Shown here in pieces: positions 35,921 through 46,400 of a stretch of 64,000 bases of DNA. The translations under genes were made by a program, and so were the position numbers. Below the pieces are notes generated by a model. It was not told where the DNA came from, did not search any database, and saw nothing but the letters and a program-made list of their open reading frames with translations. Position 1 is the stretch's first letter, and the number at the start of each line of letters is the position of its first letter. Location: contig CDRNVI010000040.1 of assembly GCA_977017575.1 (NCBI GenBank), positions 620,001 to 684,000 of the forward strand, in the 5' to 3' direction. The DNA comes from Paramoeba atlantica (Eukaryota > Discosea).

Positions 35921-37969
35921 ATGAGTGAGGAGGCATGGCAAGCCCACGACAAAGCACTACGCGTGGCTGTGAAGAGAAAACGTAAAGAAGGGACTTCACT
36001 TTCCCTTAAAGAGGCTGCATATGATGTCTTATCCAAGCATAAGCTGCCTCTTAGCTCGACCTATATCACAGGATACGCGCAATCTCGTAAGTACTTCCGT
36101 ACACAAGGTCTCACCCCGGATGCCAGCCTTTCCGCTCAGCTCTATGTCGGTATCCGAGATCGTGGGGACTCCTTTGCTTTTGGAATGTTACATGGACGCT
36201 TTTACCAAAGGTCACGAGAGGATGAAATCCTTTGTAATGTTCTTATTTCTTCTGAGTACCAAGGACTGGGCATGAGACTGTTTCAAAAGCGCTATAAGTA
36301 CATTCCACCGGAGGCCGAGCATCGGTTTCTTTGCTGGGGCCTCTCCACGATATCTCCTTCATGTGGATTAGGTTTGTTTGTTCGAGAGGGGCGGTGCATT
36401 CCCGCAGGCTGTATTGTCTGTGAGTACGATGGAATACGCAAGAAAATGCCCCGAAACTCTTCACGTCCAAAGAGAAGGCCAAACAAAAACAAAAGGATGA
36501 AGAGGCGTCACAGCCCTGATTCGAATAATGATTTATGGAATGCAGAACACAAATCTTTGAAGATCACACAGTCGAACGCGTCTGGCTCTGAGCCATTCCA
36601 CCCCTATGCCGTAACAGCTGCGAGAAACACTTCACATGCCGTTATGATTGATGGTATGGATAGTGCGGGTACAATTTTGAGTCTAGCTTCTTTGGCAAAC
36701 GACGCGGGTCCTTGCTTTTCGAATACCACATACGTTGAATTTTATGATACCCATCCAGGGAAAGTTTTTCTTGTCGCAACAAAACTCTTGGGTCCTGGAA
36801 CGGAGATTTTTGTGCAATACGGACCCAAGTATTGGGGTATAAAAAGTTATCCCACTCTTGAGAGTTGTCCACTGCTCTCGGATTGGGTTCAACTTATTCA
36901 AGGGGATACGTGCGCTCAGCACCCAATAGAGGAAGAATTTCTTGAGAAATGCGAAAAATGTTCTCAACAGAAGATTCCTAAACGACTGTATGCGCTGCAT
37001 TTACGATCTGAATGTGGAGACACGTTATGTAGCGTACGTCTCAAAAACATGAACTCTCTTCCTCACAATGATTTTACGACGCCCAGTATGCCAACAAAAA
37101 ACAAAGATCCACAAAATGTGAGAAAAAGCAACGGCGCTATCACTCATAATCACAAGCTGAAGAATTCGTTGTCTTTTCCAAGTAAAATTAGTTTTACGGA
37201 TCGCAAGCGCGCCATGTGCATGGTGGACACAACAGACGATATGACTTTGCATTACACACACGATTCCGATTCTTGTGACATAAACAAGGCTTCTTCAAAC
37301 AAGAATAAAAGAAAAAATGGTGTCGTGAATGGAGCTGTTACATCCCACGAAATAGCGTTAGTAGAGAACAAATATTCTGACGGAGAGGATAATATTGAAC
37401 TGGTCAGCATTGAACCAGTGGTTTCTAACACTTCTGAATCTGAACCTCTCAATAAATGTCTGTCCCTATCTTGGCCTGAGGAACTGCACCCTTTCCCAAT
37501 ATTTATAAACTCATTCTCGAAGAGTATGAAGGCATCGTTCACTCATGAAAAAGAAACGTCCGAGTCCTACGTAGATTACTTTAGACGACAAAGAAGGCAA
37601 GTTTTTCTTTCTATTCATTCTATTTTTCAAAAGCTCAACGAGCAACAATCCCCTCTAGATATTCCTGAGGCTTGTGATTTTGCTTGGCCGAAAGATTCTG
37701 ATCCTTCCGGTGAAATTTTCCTTAAAAATAACTTCGTTTTTTTCTACGAATTTTTTCAAGAACTCTGTAATAATGAAAAGCATTGCAACTCGTGGAGTAA
37801 ACTTTGGTCGGATGTATCGGTGACTCTACGGTGGCACCTTCCTTCATGCGAAATAAGTTATGAGTCGAAGTTATCATGTATTTCATCGGAACTTTCGTCC
37901 ATTTTAGTTCAGTTTGTGGAGGTTTACCGTATCTTACTTCAAGATCCTGGTGGTAGTGTTTTTATTTAA
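35921..37969 (+). CDS. SET-domain protein (putative lysine methyltransferase)
   Basis: A 682-residue protein. The N-terminal 135 residues contain two short repeats of basic helices. The SET domain spans about residues 140-310: CGLGLFVREGRCIPAGCIVCEYDG (the G-x-G-x-F entry and E-Y), a highly basic 50-residue insert that looks like a nuclear signal (KRRPNKNKRMKRRH), then SLANDAGPCFSNTTYVEF and LLGPGTEIFVQYGPKYWG. The usual R-F-x-N-H-S-C is L-A-N-D-A-G, a form seen in a subset of SET proteins; the late Tyr (QYG-x-x-YW) is kept. The last 360 residues are low in known motifs; a helical region occurs near the end. Substrate unknown; histone or non-histone lysine methylation in the nucleus is likely. 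Start is the first ATG after a good acceptor. Confidence 0.82.
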   Translation: MSEEAWQAHDKALRVAVKRKRKEGTSLSLKEAAYDVLSKHKLPLSSTYITGYAQSRKYFRTQGLTPDASLSAQLYVGIRDRGDSFAFGMLHGRFYQRSREDEILCNVLISSEYQGLGMRLFQKRYKYIPPEAEHRFLCWGLSTISPSCGLGLFVREGRCIPAGCIVCEYDGIRKKMPRNSSRPKRRPNKNKRMKRRHSPDSNNDLWNAEHKSLKITQSNASGSEPFHPYAVTAARNTSHAVMIDGMDSAGTILSLASLANDAGPCFSNTTYVEFYDTHPGKVFLVATKLLGPGTEIFVQYGPKYWGIKSYPTLESCPLLSDWVQLIQGDTCAQHPIEEEFLEKCEKCSQQKIPKRLYALHLRSECGDTLCSVRLKNMNSLPHNDFTTPSMPTKNKDPQNVRKSNGAITHNHKLKNSLSFPSKISFTDRKRAMCMVDTTDDMTLHYTHDSDSCDINKASSNKNKRKNGVVNGAVTSHEIALVENKYSDGEDNIELVSIEPVVSNTSESEPLNKCLSLSWPEELHPFPIFINSFSKSMKASFTHEKETSESYVDYFRRQRRQVFLSIHSIFQKLNEQQSPLDIPEACDFAWPKDSDPSGEIFLKNNFVFFYEFFQELCNNEKHCNSWSKLWSDVSVTLRWHLPSCEISYESKLSCISSELSSILVQFVEVYRILLQDPGGSVFI

Positions 37970-38011
37970 AGAAAAACAGCTTGTTCATTATACTTAATAT
38001 TTTTACATAAG

Positions 38012-38986
38012 ATGTTTGTTCATATCGAACACACTATGTATGAGAAAGAAAACTTCGCTCTCTTACACAACATTTTATCAGTTCCTATTAAGCAAAAAAT
38101 TTATTTATGCTTTACGATGGATTTTTTGAAGAGTCTGTTTGACGGAAGTCGGTCGGTGCCTCATCCATCACCCGAAAATGCATCGCATCCACAAATGGAA
38201 GCCAAAGTCGCTGAAAAGAATAAGGGTACGGAGTTTCAAAAAATAGATTCCACCTCCTATCCGTCTGTTGAGGCGGACAAACTTGCAACTACGGAAGACT
38301 CAGAATCTTCTTTCGTCAACGTAATTCCGGGAAGATGTCCCTCTTCAGAGGATATCGGACGTGCCGGGTGGAATATCTTACACACAATGGCGGCAGCCTA
38401 TCCATCGCATCCAACTTCCTCTCAGAAACAGAACATGGATCACTTTTTGCACAACTGGTCTTATCTGTACGCCTGTCAGCACTGTGCAGTCAACATGCGG
38501 GCTGAGTTTCGTGAGGGAAATGGTTTCTCGCAGTGGAAACCGGATCCTGTTGTAGAACAAAAGTTTATGTCAAATTCTTCACATGATTCGTCAGAAACGA
38601 AAAGGTTCTACTTTCCTGTTGACTCCAAACTTACCATCACACGATTTCTGTGTGAACTGCACAATAACGTAAATCACCGACTCAATAAGCCAATCTATGA
38701 TTGCGATCCTTCTGTAGTTTTGCGGCGCTGGCATCCTGGGTATCCAAATATCGAAGATGAGGAGTCCCTAACAGAAACTGATGACCGTCTAGTATATCAA
38801 GGGGCGGCCGACTCTGCCAATTCTTTTTCTACTCCTAGCGCTAACCCTTCATCTTCTACTGTGGATGATTCATGGAAACGAACAGAAGGTACTACTGTTG
38901 AGAATTCAAAAGACAGCATGGACACAGAAACAATCTTGGAGAGATTAAAAAAATGTGGAGTGTGGTGCCCGAAAAATGAAGACTAG
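38012..38986 (+). CDS. ERV1: Erv1/ALR-type FAD-linked sulfhydryl oxidase (mitochondrial intermembrane space)
   Basis: A 324-residue flavoprotein that makes disulfides for import into the intermembrane space. The Erv domain (about residues 110-235) shows DIGRAGWNILHTMAAAYP (FAD contact), HFLHNWSYLYACQHCAVNMR with the active-site pair C155-Q-H-C158, and FLCELHNNVNHRLNKPIYDCD (H-N-x-V-N and the structural Cys). An insert of about 30 residues separates the last two blocks. The yeast/human N-terminal CxxC shuttle is absent. The extreme C-terminus has a CxxxC pair, C315-GVW-C319, suggesting the shuttle sits C-terminally, as reported for plant and kinetoplastid enzymes. An internal ATG at 38117 (MDFLKSLF) could be the true start, since the preceding 35 residues resemble nothing in the family. 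Confidence 0.9.
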   Translation: MFVHIEHTMYEKENFALLHNILSVPIKQKIYLCFTMDFLKSLFDGSRSVPHPSPENASHPQMEAKVAEKNKGTEFQKIDSTSYPSVEADKLATTEDSESSFVNVIPGRCPSSEDIGRAGWNILHTMAAAYPSHPTSSQKQNMDHFLHNWSYLYACQHCAVNMRAEFREGNGFSQWKPDPVVEQKFMSNSSHDSSETKRFYFPVDSKLTITRFLCELHNNVNHRLNKPIYDCDPSVVLRRWHPGYPNIEDEESLTETDDRLVYQGAADSANSFSTPSANPSSSTVDDSWKRTEGTTVENSKDSMDTETILERLKKCGVWCPKNED

Positions 38987-39714
38987 ACAACCGCAAAAAC
39001 GTGTTTGAGTATGTCATTCAGGCATTGATACTTCTTTCGCTTGTAAAAGGATAACTATTCAAAAGGTCAAAAAATATTTAAAAGTGTCAGGCTTCCGACG
39101 AAAAGCATCCTGGAGATTACATATGCTTCCGTTAAACTTTCGCAAATGGTGCTAGATAATTGCGTTGGGCTGAGTGCCCAATGGTTCAATGGCCACATAC
39201 ATCTGATGTATGCTGCCTCTCATGTATACACACATACACATACATAAATTAGACATTCAATGGCCTATCGTAATTTACCCCTATTATGGGTGTAAAATCC
39301 CTTACATCACATTTTCTAGAGAGTTGTTCGAAACAAATCCCTACTACATGAAGATCTATTTTCTGAAATTCACCTCTTCTCCAGCTGTATCATCTGGTCC
39401 ACTATAGGTTGAATCCATGTTGTGGGAGCTTGAAAACGTTTTGACAGTCCTAGAAGTCGCGCGTAGGGCTGCCAAGAACGATACCTTATTGGGCACCTTG
39501 CTTCCTTTCTCGAGATCGTATTTTCTCCACTTTTTTCTAAACCAAACGACTACACAAGACGCAACGAACTTAAAAATATTTTTTTTATATCCCTTCTTAT
39601 CACTATCTCTTCACATCTTTCTTCAACCCTTCAAAACCCTAAATCAACACTCTACCCCCATGAACCCCCCCTAACCTCACACTCACCCACACCCCCCTCC
39701 ACACAACCACACCC
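38987..39714. other. Intergenic, 728 bp, no gene seen
   Basis: Ordinary AT-rich DNA up to about 39,600, then a C-rich stretch (CCCCATGAACCCCCC, CACTCACCCACACCC) that begins skew island 3 upstream of the Clf1 ATG. An 85-codon frame at 39417-39674 is not supported by any feature. Confidence 0.45.
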
Positions 39715-39892
39715 ATGCCCCACCCCCGCTCCTCCAAAACCACCACCAAAAAAGGCGAACACGGTACCATCGCCGCCCCCGCCCTTAACAAAGCCCCCGC
39801 CCCCTCCCAACTCACCGCGACCTCCCTCCTCCACGAGGCCACCGCACTGGTCCAGAAACAGCAGCAACGCGCACAGGGCCTTCCCGTAGCCA

Positions 39893-39923
<31 letters not shown>

Positions 39924-40440
39924 CTCCCCCCTACTCTCCCACCCCCACGACATGGAGCGCTATGTCAGCCAGAAACGACAGGACTACGAAAAGGCCCTAC
40001 GCGACCACCCTGGCGCCTTAACCCGTTGGGTACACTACGCCCGCTGGGAGGAGCGCCTCGGGGACTTACCGAAGTCCCGGGGGGTGTTGGAGCGTATGCT
40101 GCGGCGCCCCGCGGGGGAGGGGGGGGAGGGGGAGGGGGGGTGGGAGCACCGCGCAGGGGTGGAGAAGCGGGCAGGGTTGGTGGGGAGGGCGGAGGGGGTG
40201 TATGAGAGGGCAACGGGGGTGCTGCCACGGGTGCCGGGGTTGTGGTACCGCTGGGCGTTGGTGGTGGAGATGTCGGGGAGGTGTCCCGGGGGGGTGTTTG
40301 AGAGGTGGGTGGGGAGGGAGGAGAGGGGGGAGGGGGGGGTGCCACATGCGGCGTGGGAGCACTATGTGGAGGGGTTGATGCGGTGGGGGGAGAATGCGGA
40401 GGCGAGGAAGGTGTGTGCGCGGTATGTTATGGTGAAGAAT
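39655..40440. other. GC-rich skew island 3 (C-rich then G-rich)
   Basis: Begins in the leader of the Clf1 gene, so it is not confined to coding DNA. C-rich to about 39,870, mixed to about 40,060, then strongly G-rich (GGGGGAGGGGGAGG, GTGCCGGGGTTGTGG) to about 40,440. Confidence 0.85.
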
Positions 40441-43107
40441 GATTTGTCGAGCTGGATGTATTACGCGAATCTGGAGGAAAAGGATATGAAGGATGTGGAT
40501 CGCGCGGAAAATGTGTACAAGACGGCATTAAGTGCCTTGCCAGAAATCGATGACGCTTTACTGCTCGAGTATGCCTCGTTTTCGTCCCGGCATGGTCGAT
40601 ATGACAGTTCACGCACTGCTCTGCACCACGCTTTGAGCAACCAAAAAGAAAAATACCATAAGGAGCTGACGTCCACGTCTGATAAGGATTTAATCTCTTG
40701 GAAAGGGAAGGCTCCTGACAACCTCACGTACAATTCCATTTTTTTCGCAGACGACGATTCGGTTGGGCCTTCCCAATCCTCTCAGGATCGTATTTTTCAA
40801 ACGCTTTTGGATCTTGAGCGGGAGTCGTCGGGTCGCCCTGACGGCGTGTGGAAAGAGATCTTACATGAGTACACTCGATGGCGCTACGAAAAGTGGTTTC
40901 GGTGGGTACAATCGTTTACAACGAAGTCTTTGCTGGAGTGTAAGGTAAACATGCAAATAAGTCCCGTCTTGAAGCCCGTAGCTCTGCTTTCCATTGCTCC
41001 CTTACTCTGGATGAATTGGCTAAAATATGAAAGCTCAAAATTTGATAATCTAAATAAAAAGCTTATAGTTCTAGAAGCTCCTAAAACCCATATTTATTAT
41101 GCGAAGAGCGGATTATCGGAAACTCATTCGTGTGATCATATAAATGATACACTCCAACAAGTTGAAAAACAAAAGGTATTTCTGCAGACTTTGCTGGAAA
41201 ACCTTATTCTAGATGGACGTCGCAGGATTCAAAGTTTAAAGGACGAAATAATGGGTCTCGAGTTCGGAACTGCTGAAGCTCAAACGATATCACATCAGCT
41301 TGCATTTCTTTGCTGCTCTTATTGCTACCTGAGTCTTATTTCATCTAAGATAATTAAATCCGGAATCAAAGAGGGCAGTGCATCGGAGGATTGTCTAAGC
41401 ATTTGCCTGTCGATGTTGGACACTGTCGTGCAGCTCTTATCAGAGAGGAACTTTTTCAGTTTTTCTTCACTCTTTGTAGCCCTGAAACAGAATGTGTATT
41501 CCTCGTTATTTTCTATCATATTGCCAAAAGACGAACTTGTACGCGAGCCATCCTTTTTCCATGATCCAATAGTTTCTTCACGAATTGAGTTGTATCGAGT
41601 GAAGATGCAAGAAGCTCTTGTCAATATCAACTTTCCTAGTGCTGCCAATTGTAGAAAGGAAGTTGGTTTTGTGAATCTATTTTCTGCTGTATTACGTTCT
41701 CGGAATGCACTATATCAAGATGCGATAAATGTGGAAGAATTGATTAAAGAATCTTCTAAAGCACGAGAGCTACTTTTATCTTGGATCCGAAGTACCAGTG
41801 AGGCCGCTATAAATGTACTTAATGCTTATTCATGGATGAGTTTACCGACTAGGCTACAAACACAAACTTTAAATGACTTGTGGGTTTCTTGGAAGTGTCT
41901 ACTAGAATTTGAAATCCGTGAAAAACAATATAAGCGGTTTCATCAATTCTTTATTTTCTTGCAACGACAGGCCACGCAGCTTCAAGATTCCATACACTAT
42001 TGTAAAGACACTATTGAAGAGGAGTTACACACTTCGAGATTCATATTGCTAGATCAAAAGGAATCTTGGGAATCTTTGACTCATTTTCCAGTGTGGGGAA
42101 TAACTCTCGCAAATCACATGTGCTCTTATTTTGCATTAGCTGATCACTCTACGAATCCATCTCAAAGTACAAGCGCTGCGTTCGCTAATTCTTACTTTTT
42201 GCCCAGTACTGACACGTGGATACAGTTGGTTCAACTGTTAGATCTTGCCATTCCAGTTGAAATTCATTCTCTGGAATCTATGCAATTATTGACCTCAGTG
42301 ATTGGGTACATACGTATTCGCCTGCAGCGCCTTCTTCGTTTTCTAGTTGGTTTATCCTACCTATTGCATCTTTCTCGAAGTGATGCATTCCCCACACTTC
42401 TTTCGAAAATACTCTCAATGGGAGATGCTGATTCGGAATTGCCAAATGGTTTTTCTGATAGTGCAGAGGAAGTCAAAGGTTCCGGACGTTATCCAGAAAC
42501 TTCCGATGATATCGCTAAGACAGCAGATCGTTTACTTCGTCGTATCACCTCTTCACTTTCCGAAAAGGAAACCTTGAAAATATACACAAGAGTGCAGCAC
42601 CATATGCCAGAATTATGGAGAGTACTTGAAGCGAATTTTGTTCTTGAGCTTCGGAATTATGTTTCTGTTCAGCTTTTCCTTTTCACCTGCCTGAAATCCC
42701 AAAATGATCAAGATAGCTTAGCATGCGCAAGAGATGCAAACGCACAATTTGTAGGAGTACTCAATGACATTCATATCGCTTTTGGGTCTCTACAAAGTTG
42801 TTTACAAGTCGAGAACCACCCTGTAGTTTTTGTTGGCCTCTCTGAAGCGCTTGAACGGATCTCAAACATTAGAGTACGAGATATTTCAACACAGCGTAAC
42901 TTATTTGAGCCAACCGTCAATCTTGGAAAGGAGTATCAAGAGGAAGTTGAGTTATTTCTTACCTCTCATCCTCACTACAGAGAAGTGACAATAAGTCCGC
43001 ATCCAAAACCGGGAAGTGGGCCTTGCATATCCGTTGAAACCGGTGAGAAAGCTAAAGCAGTTAAAAGGTCCAAGCTTTTTGATATCGCTGCAAATCTTGA
43101 TAAATAG
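39715..43107 (+). CDS. CLF1: Clf1/Crooked-neck (Syf3), HAT-repeat scaffold of the Prp19 complex
   Basis: A 1,130-residue spliceosomal scaffold. After a low-complexity head (poly-Ala, residues 60-77), HAT repeats follow the Crooked-neck order: RQDYEKALRDHPGALTRWVHYARWEERLGDLPKSRGVLERML; YERATGVLPRVPGLWYRWALVVEMSG, matching the Clf1 LPRV-x-x-x-WYKY-x-x-x-EE; AWEHYVEGLMRWGENAEARKVCARYV; SWMYYANLEEKDMKDVDRAENVYKTAL; LLLEYASFSSRHGRYDSSRTALHHAL. A Gly/Glu insert (GEGGEGEGGW) breaks repeat 2. The C-terminal 700 residues are helical and much less conserved; the protein is longer than usual (680-850), so a fused or expanded tail is likely. It partners with Prp46/PRL1, encoded about 5 kb upstream. Start is the first ATG. 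Confidence 0.85.
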
Positions 43108-43463
43108 CACAAGTTAACACTTGGAATTATTGGAATCAATTTTTGTAAAAGTCTTTTTGTAAGCGCGCAGATAATCATAAAATGTAAGGCCGTCGTGCAG
43201 GGCTGGTGGCCCAGCCACAAGGGGCGAAATAATCTGCGTCAGGGTATGACAAAAAAAGTCATTCGTTTCATTTACACACGTATGAGTGAATTAATTTAAT
43301 GACTGGTCAAGCTGGTTTTGCTTCTACAAGTATGTTAGCATAACATTACGAAACATGGTGCAAACGAAAACCTGAAATGTTTTCATGTTTGTATAAAACT
43401 AATTTTCTTTTCTAATTTTTGAAAGCAACTGCAATCTTTTCTTCTTGAGCACATCCTCTCACA
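43108..43463. other. Intergenic, 356 bp, no gene seen
   Basis: AT-rich. The final stretch TTTTCTTTTCTAATTTTTGAAAG, AATCTTTTCTTCTTGAG before the Sec24 ATG is pyrimidine-rich and offers AG acceptors at about 43423 and 43449. Confidence 0.4.
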
Positions 43464-46400
43464 ATGAATCCTTATCCTTACCCGTATCCATCCAATCCAT
43501 TGCCTTCTCCGTCTGGTCAGACCAATGATCCTTCTCTACGGACACAGCAATCACCTCCACAGGAACAGCATCCTTCTACATACGGCTATCCACCTGTGCA
43601 CGCAGCCTTGCCTTCCTACCCGACCGGGACCGTCCCATACCCTGTGGCTCCCACGCCTCCCTCATATGGAATGCATGATCCCTCGCTTTCACAAAATAAC
43701 CCGGCTACCCACCAGTCCTCCATCCCTGGGTCGCTTGCACCGTCGCACGCACCCCTTCTCATGGCTCAAACCACCAAGCCGTTCCCACCACAAAATCCTT
43801 CCCTCGGAGTGCATCCTCCCGCTGGCCTGACGCAATCCATACCACAGCCCTCATTGCCGAATTTACCTACTCAGGCAAGGGCTGCTTTTCCAAACCTATC
43901 GCAATGTTCCGGTTCGAATCTGTCTCCGCCTCCGCCTGGGCCGACTGCCACTTTTCCGGGATCCATATCCGCTCCTTCTGCGGCGAATAACTTACAACAG
44001 CCCTATCCTACACCGATGCAACCATCGATGGCTCGAACTGTGGAGGCTACACAGTATTTCGGAGAAAGCGCGCCACAACCGACGTCTATTCCCCAGCCTG
44101 TTGCTACCCCTGGGGGCGTCGCACGCCCTTCTGGGGAAGTCTTGGCTCAACCATCAATCGCACAATCGACAGGTTTGTTTTCCTATCCCTCCGGGACAAC
44201 GTATCCTACTGCGATGGCTTCCATAACTCCTGTACCGTCTTCGGGATATTCTACCCCAAATGTCGCGCCACCAGCTCCGGGACACACTTTCGTTCAGCAA
44301 GCACAGCCCAATACTGCTGGCTTTGCTTCACAGCCATCCGTCTCTACAGTCCCTCCACAACCAACGGTACGTACGAACATTGGGGTACCTGAAACTACAG
44401 TTCAAAAACTGGCACCGTCTCAAGATCCCTTTTCGACTCTTTCTTCCTATTCAAAGCCTATAACCCAGCCCCAGGCACCATCTACGGGCATTGAACACTT
44501 GTTTGGTGACGTCCAACTTTCTCCGAAAGTACCCAGTACTCGACAAGTGGATTCAACGACCAAAGCATTCCAATCGGGAAGAACTCCTGACACGTCGTTT
44601 GAATCAGCGCCAGATTTAGTTTTTAAGGCCCCCACTTCTGCGACTGAATTTCCGAAACACGAAACGGCACACTTCGTGGAACCCAAGTCAAAGATAATCG
44701 AGTCACCCAATAAAAATAAGATGGATCATCTTTTCTTTGCTTCTGAATCCGCTTCCTTGTCCGCAGGGCCTTCTGCTATCCGTAGTCATCAATTGCATAG
44801 ACCTCCTGACCCACAGAAACATAGCATAGGAGAGTCACCGAAAGCTTCTGGAGATGGCATGGCTTCTGTTGGGCCTAATTCCTTACCTTTGGTTTCAAAA
44901 TCTGATCAGTCACCCAGTATTGTGCCTCCATTAAGTTTCGATCACACAGCCTCCATTTCCAGTACAATTCGTTCTGAAACTTCAGCTGAATTTTGGTCGG
45001 ATGATTTCGCGCCTAAGACAAAGGATGCGTCAAGCACAACCCCACTGTCTTCTCTTTATAGTATCCCAGGTGTCGATAAATTCAAGTTGGAGAACGGTTC
45101 ATTGGTAACTTCCGGTGCCGAAGCTCGATTGAGTGATTTTTTGTCCGGCTTAAAAAAGGTAATTAATAGTCCTGAAAGAGCAGACGCTCCCTCATCCACC
45201 ATGAAATCTTCAGAAGACGCTTCCACTGCATACTTAGCGGCGCGTACGTCCTCCACTCCTGATCGTGTCCGAGATGCATTATCATCGGACGAACCGGAGA
45301 AAAGGGCTCAAGGACCTGTAGGAACTGAGTTCCAGAACCACACGGGCGCTTCGGGATCTCAGGATATCTTCCAAACTTTGAATCCCACATTTGCAGCATT
45401 ACCAACCTCTCAACAAAATACAACTCCATTGAACGTGACATCCAAGCCTATGACACTTCCTGTTCAAACGTTCTCGACTACCCCAGTGAGCACATCACAG
45501 CCTAGCTCGAAAATTGGTTCCTCTACGCATAACTCTTTGGCAAATACCCCTGTGGCATCTCCGCTGGAAAGCACGTCCTACCTGAATAATCAATCTCACC
45601 AAGTGGCGAATACACTCTCCAGGCACACAATGGAACGTGAATCAACCTATCCCAGCATCGCACATGTTGGGTATCCCAATATTACACACCCTCCTGTGCA
45701 CCAAATCGCCTCTCCCGGTGGCGCGTCAGGTCTCACCACACCCCAAAATCTTACGCCCGCATCTGCTCCGTTCCAAGCAACCCCACAAGTCGATCTGCCA
45801 CAGACTACACCCTCGTGGCAGACGTCTGCTCCAACAGGTACACATTTCAGCGCACCACCGCAAATCTCAGCCTCAACGAACACCCCGTCCTTCTCTAATT
45901 TGTCCCAACCCACTCCCTCCATCACCGCACACCCACCCCACCCCATGCCACCTTCCCACCAGCCCGACACCCCGATCCCCCAACCCCACCCCACAACCCA
46001 TCAACCCTACCCCAATCCCCCAACCCCACAATACCCCCCCGAGATCCTGTCCTCCCTTCCCCCCAACGCCCCCCTTCCCTCCTCTTCTCCTTCTTCCACC
46101 TCTGCCCTCCCCACCTCCCCCACCTCCCGCCCCCCCTCCACCTCCCGCCGTATCGACCCCACCCAAGTCCCCAACCCCTCCCGGGACCTCCTCCCCAGCA
46201 ACGGCACCCGTGCGTTCTACCGCACCGCCGCCGCCGACACCCTCCCCCCCCCTGCCGGCTCCTCCTCCCTCACCCAGGACGACGGCAACGCCAGCCCCCG
46301 CTACGTGCGCCTCTCCTGCTACCGCGCCCCGCTCGAGCGCAAAGCCCTCGAGGGCGCCCAGCTCCCCTGGGCTGCCGTACTCACCCCGCTGGCACCCCCG

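Noticed and set aside
43913-43923. GGTTCGAATC, a tRNA B-box-like word
   Set aside because: It lies inside the Sec24 reading frame and no cloverleaf or A-box can be placed around it.
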